Shown: positions 45,585 through 53,654 of the stretch, piece by piece
Position numbering within the stretch: position 1 is the stretch's first letter
How the letters are laid out: the number at the start of each line of letters is the position of its first letter
Origin: Halieaceae bacterium MED-G27
Lineage (GTDB): Bacteria > Pseudomonadota > Gammaproteobacteria > Pseudomonadales > Halieaceae
Direction: 5' to 3'
Assembly: GCA_002456975.1 (NCBI GenBank)
Contig: NTKA01000001.1
Location: 59,520-123,519, forward strand
Length of the DNA: 64,000 nt
Program-made: the position numbers and the translations under genes
The notes under the pieces: generated by a model
The model's input: the letters and a program-made list of their open reading frames with translations, nothing else
Database searches by the model: none
What the model was told of the DNA's origin: nothing

Positions 45585-47298
45585 CGGCAACCTCCGTCTC
45601 ATCCTGCCCTGCGTAAGCCTCGGTGGGCATTGCATGCTGTAACCGCAAAACTTCGCGGGTAATCCTCGAATAAACCGGAGCGGCCGCTGAGCCTCCACCG
45701 TATAAGTCTCCGCTCGGCTCGTCGATCACCACCACGGTGACGTAGCGAGGGGCTTCTACTGGGGCAATACCGGCGAAAAGCGCCACATAGCGGTCATCCA
45801 AGTAACCGCCCGCCCCCACTTTGTGAACAGTCCCTGTCTTACCGCCCACTTGATAACCAGGCACGGCCGCATGAAAAGCGGTACCGCCCAAACCAGTGGC
45901 GCGATGCAGGACTTCGATTACTCGCTCAGCCAGATCCGACGCTATGATCCGCCGAGACGACCCATCATCAGAGGGCGCAACAATAATGGTAAGAGGTGAC
46001 AGCTTACCGTCATTGGCGAAGATGGAATAAGCGTGCGCCATTTGCAGCGGTGTTGCCAAAAGGCCATAACCAAAGGCTGGAGTCACCTGATCGATCTCAC
46101 TCCAAAAGTCGTGATCGGGCAGTCGACCCGAGCGCTCACCCGGAAACTCTGCGCCGGTTACCCGCCCCAAACCAAAGCGTTGAAAGACCTTAAGAATGGG
46201 CTCGTGACCTATGTGCTGAGCCATTTTTGTGACGCCCACCTGACTGGATTTCTCAATCACTTGAGAGACCGACAACTCGCCGTAATTCCGTGGATCCGGC
46301 AGCACCTTGTCACCGACTCGAATCCGGCCGGGCGAGGTATCAATGACGCTATCCACGGAATATTCGCCGCTCTCAAGTGCAGCAACCAAGGTCAACGGCT
46401 TGACGATTGAACCAGGCTCAAAAACGTCAGTAACCACCCGATTACGCATTGCGCCGAGGTCAATACTTCCTCGCCGATTTGGGTTAAACGAGGGCACTGT
46501 GGTAATCGCGAGCACCTCCCCCGAATGCGCATCGAGGGTAATAGCTGATCCGCTTTTCGCCCCTGTTTCACTCACCGCCCGCAACAACTCTCGGTGCTGA
46601 ACATGCTGCAGCCTCAGATCGATACTAAGGGCGAGACTCTCGCCAGCCTGAGCCGCCTTGACGACACCGATATCTCGTATGACGTCACCGTGAAGATCTT
46701 TGATAAATTTTTTGCGGCCTACTTCACCCCGAAGCAGGTCATTAAAAGCAAGCTCAACGCCCGAAACCCCAGCGCCATCAACATCTGTCGTGCCAACGAG
46801 CTGCGATACCACCTCGCCAGCGGGATAAAACCGTCGATATTCCCGATCACCGTAGACACCTTTTATTCCCAACTGAAGGACCGTCCGTGCGCGCTCGGGC
46901 GTTAAGTGTCGAGCCAGATACATGAACTGCTTGTTTCGATATCGATGGAGACGCGATTGTAAATCTTGAACATTGGTATCGAGCGCGAGGGCCACCTGTA
47001 GCACCGCTTCGGAATCCTTAAGCTCCTGCGGGTTAATCCATAGAGTGACTACCGGCGTTGACACAGCTAGCGGCGTCCCGCGACGGTCGGTAATCTGACC
47101 TCGGAACGCTGGGATCTCGGCTGCCCGAACAGCTCTTAAATCACCCTGGTGCTTGAGGAAGTCGGCACCGTGCTGACTTGCGCCGACCTGTAACTGAACC
47201 AGGCGCAACACCAACATACCAAACAGCCCTGCCAATACAGCCGCCACCAGCAGGATGCGCCAACCATGCCTATTGCGAACCGACTCAGAGCGCGTCAC
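45571..47298 (-). CDS. ftsI: septal transpeptidase FtsI (PBP3)
   Basis: A 575-residue class B penicillin-binding protein. One N-terminal membrane helix (LLVAAVLAGLFGMLVLRLVQ), a pedestal domain (FRGQITDRRGTPLAVS) and a transpeptidase domain. Active-site motifs are SIVK (297-300) and KTG (487-489). The second motif, normally SxN, reads SSQ (351-353), an unusual Asn-to-Gln change. A GTG start overlaps the ftsL stop by 4 bases. It crosslinks septal peptidoglycan with FtsW. Confidence 0.95.
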   Translation of the reverse strand: MTRSESVRNRHGWRILLVAAVLAGLFGMLVLRLVQLQVGASQHGADFLKHQGDLRAVRAAEIPAFRGQITDRRGTPLAVSTPVVTLWINPQELKDSEAVLQVALALDTNVQDLQSRLHRYRNKQFMYLARHLTPERARTVLQLGIKGVYGDREYRRFYPAGEVVSQLVGTTDVDGAGVSGVELAFNDLLRGEVGRKKFIKDLHGDVIRDIGVVKAAQAGESLALSIDLRLQHVQHRELLRAVSETGAKSGSAITLDAHSGEVLAITTVPSFNPNRRGSIDLGAMRNRVVTDVFEPGSIVKPLTLVAALESGEYSVDSVIDTSPGRIRVGDKVLPDPRNYGELSVSQVIEKSSQVGVTKMAQHIGHEPILKVFQRFGLGRVTGAEFPGERSGRLPDHDFWSEIDQVTPAFGYGLLATPLQMAHAYSIFANDGKLSPLTIIVAPSDDGSSRRIIASDLAERVIEVLHRATGLGGTAFHAAVPGYQVGGKTGTVHKVGAGGYLDDRYVALFAGIAPVEAPRYVTVVVIDEPSGDLYGGGSAAAPVYSRITREVLRLQHAMPTEAYAGQDETEVADGSA

Positions 47299-47576
47299 TC
47301 GACCACCACTTTTATATCGCCCGTCTCGGGAGAATTCATGGCCAACAGCTTGCTGGATTCGCTACTCACTCGGTGCGGTGCCGATAAAGTCGACAATTCC
47401 AGGACCAAACGACTGTACTCCTCCTGCATCTGCCATCGCGATACTTCCAAGGCTTGTAGCTCACTGTAGAGAACCCGGCTTTGATGGGTGGAATTGACCA
47501 GCGACAAGGCAGACCAAACCACCAGCAAAGTAATCAGCAGCTGACCTCGGAATGAGTTTAGTTCTGTCCAACTCAT
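47295..47576 (-). CDS. ftsL: cell division protein FtsL
   Basis: A 93-residue bitopic protein: short cytoplasmic tail, membrane helix (LLITLLVVWSALSLVNST), then a periplasmic coiled coil (LYSELQALEVSRWQMQEEYS) that partners FtsB. Sequence conservation of FtsL is low; identification rests on size, topology and its fixed place between rsmH and ftsI, with 4-base overlaps on both sides. Confidence 0.9.
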   Translation of the reverse strand: MSWTELNSFRGQLLITLLVVWSALSLVNSTHQSRVLYSELQALEVSRWQMQEEYSRLVLELSTLSAPHRVSSESSKLLAMNSPETGDIKVVVE

Positions 47577-48490
47577 GCGAGGCGCTCCGCAACTCGCATG
47601 ATGGCCGAGCGAGACCTCGGATTTGCCTCGATCTCGCGGGCCGAGGGCTTAACCGCCTTTCCCACCAAAGCTAACGATTTCTGTAAATCGCTATCAACAA
47701 CTGGTAAGTGCCTAGGCAGCGAAACGCCTCGCGCCTCGTTGCGCATAAACCGCTTAACAATCCGATCTTCTAAAGAGTGAAAACTGATGACGACGAGACG
47801 ACCACCAATCACCAACTTTGAAACCACAGTCGACAGCAACAACTCGAGATCATCGAGCTCGCGATTAATAAAGATTCGAATCGCCTGAAACGCGCGCGTC
47901 GCCGGATGCTTGTTGGGCTCCCATTTGGGGTTTGCCTCAGCAACGATAGTCGCTAACTGTCCGGTGGTTTCGATAGCACGCTCACGCCTCGCCGAAACAA
48001 TAGCGGCGGCCATACGCCGAGCGAATCGCTCCTCTCCGTAGGTTTTTATCACCTCTGAAATCTCAGTCTCTGGCGCCTCTGCAAGCCATTCAGCTGCTGT
48101 AATACCCTCCTGGGAGTTCATGCGCATATCGAGCGGGCCATTATCTCTAAAGCCAAAACCTCGGGAGGGATCGTCGAGTTGAGGTGATGACACACCAAGA
48201 TCTAACAAGACTCCGTCAAGCTGTCGCTCAGCAATGACATCATCCATCATCACAAAGCTACCCAAGACGAAGGCAAACCGAGAATCATCAGATAGCGACA
48301 GACTCTCACGAGCCGCCTCGGGGTCCTTATCAAAAGCGGTCAGTCGGCCGTTCGACCCCAAACTCTTCAGAATCCGACGGCTGTGCCCACCGCGGCCGTA
48401 AGTACCATCGACATAGTGGCCGTCGGGCGCGACGTTTAGCGCCTCAACAGACTCCTCGAGCAATACAGGTATGTGGCCGTTACCACTCAA
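47573..48490 (-). CDS. rsmH: 16S rRNA (cytosine1402-N4)-methyltransferase RsmH
   Basis: A 305-residue SAM-dependent enzyme (formerly MraW). Motifs: HIPVLLEESVEAL, VDGTYGRGGHSRRIL, GVLLDLGVSSPQLDDPSRGF, RAFQAIRIFINREL, and VISFHSLEDRIVKRFM. It pairs functionally with RsmI, also in this window, which 2'-O-methylates the same nucleotide. The start appears to be TTG 48490, overlapping the mraZ stop. Confidence 0.97.
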   Translation of the reverse strand: MSGNGHIPVLLEESVEALNVAPDGHYVDGTYGRGGHSRRILKSLGSNGRLTAFDKDPEAARESLSLSDDSRFAFVLGSFVMMDDVIAERQLDGVLLDLGVSSPQLDDPSRGFGFRDNGPLDMRMNSQEGITAAEWLAEAPETEISEVIKTYGEERFARRMAAAIVSARRERAIETTGQLATIVAEANPKWEPNKHPATRAFQAIRIFINRELDDLELLLSTVVSKLVIGGRLVVISFHSLEDRIVKRFMRNEARGVSLPRHLPVVDSDLQKSLALVGKAVKPSAREIEANPRSRSAIMRVAERLA

Positions 48491-48939
48491 AGCTTGAGCT
48501 CCATAAGCTCAGCGGGCATCTCTGCCTCACCGGCAGTTAACGCCTCCTCACACTCGGCAGCCCACAAGTCGTCAGACCACAACTCCAACTTATTGCCCTG
48601 CCCGACTAGCACCGCGCGCTTCTCAAGGCGCGCGTACTCTCGCAAGGCCGCCGGCAGGAGGACACGTCCATTACCATCGAGCTCAAGATCACTGGCATAG
48701 CCCAATACAAGCCGCTGGAAGCGCTTAACCGCCGGGTTTAGCGTAGGTAGCCCCTGGATATCGCGCTCGACCCGCTCCCACTCGGGGAGCGGATAGATCA
48801 CCAGGCAGTGGGTCTGGGTGTCTATGCTGACGACAACACGTCCCGCACCAATCTCGACGAGGCTCTCGCGCTGGCGCGCGGGGACAGATAGCCGCCCCTT
48901 TGCATCCAGATTGATGTGCTGAACTCCCCGAAACACCAC
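48487..48939 (-). CDS. mraZ: transcriptional regulator MraZ
   Basis: A 150-residue AbrB-like protein with two swapped-hairpin repeats, MraZ type: INLDAKGRLSVPARQRESL and LELDGNGRVLLPAALREYARL, each with a DxxGR core. In E. coli it represses the dcw operon by binding TGGGN repeats before its own gene; matching repeats are present here. The GTG start has GGAGGG close upstream. Confidence 0.96.
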   Translation of the reverse strand: MVFRGVQHINLDAKGRLSVPARQRESLVEIGAGRVVVSIDTQTHCLVIYPLPEWERVERDIQGLPTLNPAVKRFQRLVLGYASDLELDGNGRVLLPAALREYARLEKRAVLVGQGNKLELWSDDLWAAECEEALTAGEAEMPAELMELKL

Positions 48940-48984
48940 TTCCCTCCAAAATCACACTGAATCAGACAGGCTTTTCCCTAAAAA

Positions 48985-49009
48985 CCCACTTTCTCCCACA
49001 TATCACCAC
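48985..49009 (-). promoter_or_regulatory. MraZ-type operator: three GTGGK repeats at 10-bp spacing
   Basis: On the minus strand GTGGT, GTGGG and GTGGG begin at 49009, 48999 and 48989, exactly 10 bases apart with 5-base spacers. This matches the known MraZ site (direct TGGGN repeats, 10-bp period). The first repeat overlaps the putative -10 box, which fits repression of mraZ and the dcw genes. Confidence 0.8.
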
Positions 49010-49036
49010 CTTAACAACGCTGTTGGGACCGGTCAA
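49008..49036 (-). promoter_or_regulatory. putative sigma70 promoter of mraZ/dcw operon
   Basis: On the minus strand TTGACC (49036-49031) and TAAGGT (49013-49008) are separated by exactly 17 bases. The -35 match is strong, the -10 moderate. It points into mraZ and abuts the MraZ-type repeats. Confidence 0.6.
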
Positions 49037-49263
49037 CGAAAAAAACGAAAAATTCCTGTGATTTCAGAGTCTTATATGCGGACAGACGACTGGTTATTGC
49101 CGCGAAACGAGAGGTGCTTCGGGCGAACAAAAGTGACGATTAGTCATTGAATTAGAGACTTTAGCGATAAAAATTCTGATATAAATAGTATTTTTAGAAT
49201 AAAAAATATTTTTATATAACCAAAAAGCCTAAGTAAGCGCACCCCTAGCGCGGAGGTGTAAGG
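49037..49263. other. gene-free gap between mraZ promoter and rnpB, with an AT-rich block
   Basis: No ORF or RNA gene is recognised. Bases 49167-49226 are almost pure A/T (for example AAAAAATATTTTTATATAAC), in sharp contrast with the surrounding GC-rich DNA. The stretch just past the rnpB 3' end has a weak CACCTC/GGGGTG stem without a clean T-run, so an rnpB terminator is uncertain. The AT block could serve as an upstream element or bending site for the dcw promoter. Confidence 0.4.
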
Positions 49264-49608
49264 TGAGTTGGTCGATAAGCCGGGTTCTGTCGTGGACGAT
49301 CATTCATCTGCGACGAGCGTCGCCGCTCGCCTGTAGCGACCTACCCGGATCCGCCGAGGGTCACGGCCTAAGGATCCCTATTTGGTCTTGCTCCGAGTGG
49401 GGTTTACCATCGCCATGCTCGTTGCCGACCATGCGGTGCGCTCTTACCGCACCTTTTCACCCTTACCCAACCTCAGGGCTGGGCGGTTTCCTTTCTGCTG
49501 CACTTTCCGTAGGCTCGCGCCTCCCAGGCGTTACCTGGCACTCTGACCCGTTGGAGCCCGGACTTTCCTCTGCGCTGAATAGCACAGCGATCGCCTGACC
49601 AACTCGGG
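49264..49608 (-). ncRNA. rnpB: RNase P RNA (M1 RNA, bacterial type A)
   Basis: The minus strand carries the RNase P catalytic RNA that matures tRNA 5' ends. The 5' P4 strand contains GAGGAAAGTCCGGGCTCC. The conserved core AAACCCCACTCGGAGCAAGA and ACCAAATAGG follows, and the 3' P4 strand is ACAGAACCCGGCTTATC. The terminal helix P1 is GAGTTGGTC (49605-49597) paired with GACCAACTC (49273-49265), which sets the limits to within a few bases. Location between rsmI and mraZ is the same as in Pseudomonas. The plus-strand ORF at 49263-49598 is a shadow of this RNA. Confidence 0.97.
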
Positions 49609-49641
49609 CCCAAGCTAACACTGCTCCCTAGGGAGGCTCAA

Positions 49642-50508
49642 CTACTGATCGTCATTCTTTCGGTTCAGGAGATGCTGATACAGAGCCTTAGCGTTCAGCT
49701 CGTAAGCTTGAGCCACCAACTGTGACGCGCGCTTGGGTGGCAACTCCAGAGACAAGGCCTCTAATAATTGCAACGCTCTCGGATCTGCTGGCGACTCGGT
49801 CTTTTTTGAATGCGGGGCGATAAGCACTACGATCTCACCTTTTTGCTGATTCGGATCACTGGCCACCCAGTGAGTGAGATTTGCTAGACGATCTCGCCGA
49901 ATGGTCTCGTAAGTCTTGGTCAACTCTCTTGCTAAGACCGCCTCGCGCTCGCCACCGAATACACCCTGAGAGTCTTCCAACAGGGCAACGATACGATGCG
50001 GCGCCTCATAAAGTATCAATGTGGCCTCGATATCGCTTAACTCTAGAAGACGCTTTCGACGTGCGGCCGACTTAGCTGGCATAAAGCCTGCAAAATAAAA
50101 GGCATGGGTAGGCAACCCCGCAACACTCAGCGCGGTGATAGCAGCGCACGCGCCGGGTAATGCTGACACTGGCAAATCCGCAGCGTGGGCAGCCTGAACC
50201 AAATCATAGCCTGGATCCGACACCAGGGGCGTACCCGCATCGCTTATTAATGCAACCACCTGCCCTGCGATGATTCTCTCTACTAATCCAGCAATGACGC
50301 CGTCACCACTGTGCTCATGAAAAGATACAAGGGGCGTCGCGATGTCATAATGCGACAATAGACGCCGCGAGTGTCGAGTATCCTCAGCGGCGATAACGTC
50401 AGCCGACCTTAGGACATCAAGCGCACGAAGCGTCACATCCTCGAGGTTACCGATTGGGGTCGGGACTATATAAAGGCCTGCTTTCAAATTCTGCTCCAAG
50501 CCGTACAA
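49642..50508 (-). CDS. rsmI: 16S rRNA (cytidine1402-2'-O)-methyltransferase RsmI
   Basis: A 288-residue tetrapyrrole-methylase-fold enzyme. Motifs: LYIVPTPIGNLEDVTLRAL, VIAAEDTRHSRRLLSHY, VALISDAGTPLVSDPGYDLV, LPGACAAITALSVAGLP and LYEAPHRIVALLED. No ATG is available near the N-terminus. The TTG at 50508 is the longest start; a TTG at 50487 with GGAG upstream fits the family N-terminus better. It is divergent from lpoA. Confidence 0.95.
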   Translation of the reverse strand: MYGLEQNLKAGLYIVPTPIGNLEDVTLRALDVLRSADVIAAEDTRHSRRLLSHYDIATPLVSFHEHSGDGVIAGLVERIIAGQVVALISDAGTPLVSDPGYDLVQAAHAADLPVSALPGACAAITALSVAGLPTHAFYFAGFMPAKSAARRKRLLELSDIEATLILYEAPHRIVALLEDSQGVFGGEREAVLARELTKTYETIRRDRLANLTHWVASDPNQQKGEIVVLIAPHSKKTESPADPRALQLLEALSLELPPKRASQLVAQAYELNAKALYQHLLNRKNDDQ

Positions 50509-50525
50509 TCGAAGGTTACGGAATC

Positions 50526-52304
50526 GTGAATGATCACATGCACATTTATAGTCTCACTAATCCGCGCTCGCCGCACCGAACACTAGCAGCGTTCTCGCTA
50601 GCGAGCCTGTTATTCGGCTGCGCTACGACCCCGCCACCAGCCACCAGTCCAACTAGTATCGCTCAAACTCCGTCCGTATCGACCACACTCATCACGGAAG
50701 TAGAAAAACGTGGTGGTGCTCCAGAGAATGAGACTCTGGACCCCGTCATCATTGATTGGATAGGCACAATAGCTAGCGATTACGGTTGGTTGTTCGCACT
50801 GGGTGAACTCGGTGGGCTCGACGAGAAAACCGTCAACGACAGCACGCGAGACTTTGTAGCATCACAACTCGCCTGGCTGAGCGGAGATCTTGAAACCTCC
50901 GCCGACCTAATCAACCGTTTAGCGGTAACCGATCCACAGTCGGTGGCCTTAGTGATACGTGAAAAGCAACGAAAGCTCACACAGTCGGGCGACTTCCTCG
51001 GTGCGGCAAAACTCGCAGTAAACCGAGATACCCAGGGAGACCCAGCACTCGCGAGTTCAGGGACCGAGATTTTTGAACTTCTGTCCAATGCATCTCGATC
51101 GCAGTTAGAAGCTGCTACCCGTCGCGCCGCCCCTGAAAGCTTTTGGCACGGATGGCTCACACTCAATCTTGCCTATCGCGAAGGCAAACCTGCTGTAAGA
51201 ACGTGGCTGAACAAGAACCGAAACCACCCAGCCAATCAAGTAGCGCTGCCCGCTGGACTATCCCGCTGGTTGAATGAGCGACCACCCGCCCGGATAGCAG
51301 TCCTGCTACCCTTGTCTGGACGATTGAAGTCGGCCAGTGAAGAAACGCTTAACGGCATCGTACACGGCATCTACTCTCACTACCGAGCAGACGCTGAACG
51401 ACCCGATCTCATTACTATCGATACCGAGCTACTAGTCAATGGAGGCAATGCCTATCAGCTGGCAGTCGAATCGGGCGCAGACTTCGTCATTGGCCCTCTA
51501 ATCAAGTCCCGCGTTTCTGAGGTCGCCGCACTTCCTGAACTACCGATCCCGGTGCTTGCATTAAATCGCGCAGAATCACCACAAGCGGGCGACGCAAAAA
51601 CCAACCTACTGAGCCTGAGCCTTGCACCAGAGGACGAAGCCGCTCAAATTTCAGCACTCGCCTGGGGTAAAGGCCTGCGGTCTCCACTCATCATCGCGGA
51701 ATCCGGGCTGTGGGGCGCCCGGATGACAGATGCAGTCTCGACCACCTGGCAAAGACTCGGCGGCAGCAACCCTCAGAGCACTGCGCTTAACCCGGAGGTT
51801 GAAGACAACCAAATTGTTGCTAATGAAACAGGTACCGCCAGCAGTATCACCCGCATCCGCGCAATGGAGCGGGCTTTCGACGCACCCGTGGATACCCAAC
51901 CTAGGAAGCGAGACGATATCGATAGCATTTTTATCCTCATCGACTCCACAGAAAAAGCGAGAGAGCTGCGTCCACTTCTCAAGTTTAATTACGCCGGAGA
52001 TCTACCGGTGTTTGCGCCATCATCGATCTACCAAGTGCAATCTGGCGTCAATAACCGGGATCTCGATGGGGTTAACTTTGTTTTAGCACCCGGCCTCATG
52101 GGGACAGAAGGCAATCAAACGCAGCTATTCTTACTAGGGTTGGATGCCGCCCAATTTGTCAGTCATTTCAATCAGGCATTAACCACCCCTGCTACTGTCA
52201 TGCACGGCGAAACCGGTAGCCTGGCGCATGATTTGCGCGGTAATGTCTTACGACGATTGAATCCCGTGGTTTTTGCTAGAGGCCGAGTTCAAGCCAGTCG
52301 CTAA
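50526..52304 (+). CDS. lpoA: penicillin-binding protein activator LpoA (outer-membrane lipoprotein)
   Basis: About 590 residues. A lipoprotein signal with lipobox LLFGC precedes a Pro/Thr-rich linker. An N-terminal helical-repeat domain follows. The C-terminal periplasmic-binding-protein-like domain (about 280 onward) has ARIAVLLPLSGRLKSASEETLNGI, DFVIGPLIKSRVSEVAALP and the GVNFVLAPGLMG segment. In E. coli LpoA activates PBP1A from the outer membrane. The start is either GTG 50526 or ATG 50538; the ORF-track start overlaps rsmI and is rejected. Position beside rsmI and before yraN is conserved. Confidence 0.9.
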   Translation: MNDHMHIYSLTNPRSPHRTLAAFSLASLLFGCATTPPPATSPTSIAQTPSVSTTLITEVEKRGGAPENETLDPVIIDWIGTIASDYGWLFALGELGGLDEKTVNDSTRDFVASQLAWLSGDLETSADLINRLAVTDPQSVALVIREKQRKLTQSGDFLGAAKLAVNRDTQGDPALASSGTEIFELLSNASRSQLEAATRRAAPESFWHGWLTLNLAYREGKPAVRTWLNKNRNHPANQVALPAGLSRWLNERPPARIAVLLPLSGRLKSASEETLNGIVHGIYSHYRADAERPDLITIDTELLVNGGNAYQLAVESGADFVIGPLIKSRVSEVAALPELPIPVLALNRAESPQAGDAKTNLLSLSLAPEDEAAQISALAWGKGLRSPLIIAESGLWGARMTDAVSTTWQRLGGSNPQSTALNPEVEDNQIVANETGTASSITRIRAMERAFDAPVDTQPRKRDDIDSIFILIDSTEKARELRPLLKFNYAGDLPVFAPSSIYQVQSGVNNRDLDGVNFVLAPGLMGTEGNQTQLFLLGLDAAQFVSHFNQALTTPATVMHGETGSLAHDLRGNVLRRLNPVVFARGRVQASR

Positions 52305-52331
52305 TAATAAGCCCCTAAACGAGGCAATCAT

Positions 52332-52685
52332 GTGAATCAGGGCGGGAAAAATGGCGAACGACGCGCGGTAAAGTTCCTGCTTAGTCACGGCCACAGCATC
52401 GTAGAGCGCAACTTTTCTTGTCGCTATGGTGAAATCGATATCATCAGTTTTGACGGCGGAGTTGTCTTTTCCGAAGTAAAGATGCGCTCCGTCGGCTCTT
52501 ATGGTGGCGCCTCGGAAGCAGTGACCAAAACCAAACAGCGAAAAATACTGAAAACAGCTAGGCTGCTCATTCAACAAAAACCTGAATATGGGTTATACGA
52601 CTGTCGATTCGATGTCATTGCCATAGAGCGGGAAAACCGGGACATTAGAATTACATGGATCAAGAGCGCATTCGTCGATAGCTAG
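52332..52685 (+). CDS. yraN: YraN/UPF0102 family protein, nuclease-like fold
   Basis: A 117-residue protein of the YraN family, a PD-(D/E)XK-like fold. The pattern GERRAVKFLLSHGHSIVERN, CRYGEIDIISFDGGVVFSEVK contains the E, D and ExK positions of that fold. Biological role is not established. It starts with GTG 52332 and lies between lpoA and the SIS gene, the same order as in E. coli. Confidence 0.9.
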   Translation: MNQGGKNGERRAVKFLLSHGHSIVERNFSCRYGEIDIISFDGGVVFSEVKMRSVGSYGGASEAVTKTKQRKILKTARLLIQQKPEYGLYDCRFDVIAIERENRDIRITWIKSAFVDS

Positions 52686-52694
52686 CAGACTATT

Positions 52695-53243
52695 ATGAAT
52701 AGCTACCAACAGATAACCCGATTGTTTCAGCAACACCTTGAAACACTCAGTCTTTCAGTCGATGAACTTGCCGATGCTATCGAGGTGATAGCGACCGCCA
52801 TCGTACAGACGAGCTTCGCCGAAAAGAAAGTATTTGTCGTGGGTCTGGGGTTTGATGGTATCTCAGCGCAATCACTTATTCATTCATTGGAAGCAGGGCT
52901 TGAGCGCGACCGTCCTGCCCTGCCCTGCATCGGTGTTAGTGATCTGCATCACGGCAGTCGTGGCTCAGCAATTCAATGGGCCTGCAACCGACTTAGAGCC
53001 TTGGGACAGCCAGCTGACATTGTTGTGGTATTCGGGCAGCAGTTAACGACCGAAGACCGTGACCTAATAGCCAAAGCCGCAACGCAACGTGATATGACAG
53101 CGTTATGGGTGCCGAACGAGGGCGGCACTGATTCCATAATGACAATGACAACTGCAGCACAGGCTCAGCAACAGATGACGGCCCTCGCTATCGGCTATCT
53201 AGTTGATGTATTGGCTTTTGGACCCATATCGAACGAGGCCTGA
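52695..53243 (+). CDS. divergent SIS-domain protein (DiaA/GmhA-like)
   Basis: A 182-residue protein occupying the place of diaA after yraN. Overall alignment is with DiaA: KVFVVGLGFDGISAQSLIHS, ERDRPALPCIGVSD, RLRALGQPADIVVVFGQQLT, ATQRDMTALWV. The glycine/serine-rich sugar-phosphate loop (typically GNG-S-A) reads GLGFDG, and the second S/T-rich loop (STRGNS in DiaA) reads FGQQLT. Sugar-phosphate binding is therefore doubtful. DiaA promotes DnaA assembly at the origin in E. coli; whether this protein does so is unknown. It ends next to the convergent sspB stop. Confidence 0.75.
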   Translation: MNSYQQITRLFQQHLETLSLSVDELADAIEVIATAIVQTSFAEKKVFVVGLGFDGISAQSLIHSLEAGLERDRPALPCIGVSDLHHGSRGSAIQWACNRLRALGQPADIVVVFGQQLTTEDRDLIAKAATQRDMTALWVPNEGGTDSIMTMTTAAQAQQQMTALAIGYLVDVLAFGPISNEA

Positions 53244-53636
53244 CTACTTTACCAACCGCAACGACGGACGGGAGCTCGATGGCGGCGGCGGATCGGTCTC
53301 CGGTGGGTCGGGATCAAAGTTGAGATCAGACTCCTCATCAAAGATCATCCCCTGCCCGTTTTCTCTCGCGTAAATTCCAATGACACCTGCCACCGGCACC
53401 ATAATGTCCACCGGCACACCACCGAATCGACCTGAGAAGCTGACAGTCTCATTACCCAACTGGAGATTAACGACAGCGGAAGGCGACACGTTCAGTACAA
53501 TCTGACCATCAGTGACATAATCCTGCGGAACTTCTATGCCCTCTAACTCAGCATCTACCAGCAGGTGAGGAGTACAATTATTATCTACGATCCAATCATA
53601 GATCGCTCGGATGACATAAGGCTTACTCGGTGTCAC
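53244..53636 (-). CDS. sspB: ClpXP adaptor SspB
   Basis: A 130-residue adaptor that delivers ssrA-tagged proteins to ClpXP. N-terminal SKPYVIRAIYDWIVDNNCTPHLLVDA, then VPQDYVTDGQIVLNVSPSAV and FSGRFGGVPVDIMVPVAGVIGIYARENGQGM form the substrate-binding domain. An acidic, Pro/Ser-rich linker leads to the ClpX-binding tail RPSLRLVK. It lies 18 bases after sspA. Confidence 0.97.
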   Translation of the reverse strand: MTPSKPYVIRAIYDWIVDNNCTPHLLVDAELEGIEVPQDYVTDGQIVLNVSPSAVVNLQLGNETVSFSGRFGGVPVDIMVPVAGVIGIYARENGQGMIFDEESDLNFDPDPPETDPPPPSSSRPSLRLVK

Positions 53637-53654
53637 AGCAGCCGTCTCGGAATG

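Noticed and set aside
49263-49598. 111-residue plus-strand ORF
   Set aside because: Coincides exactly with the RNase P RNA gene on the other strand; the base pattern is explained by rnpB.
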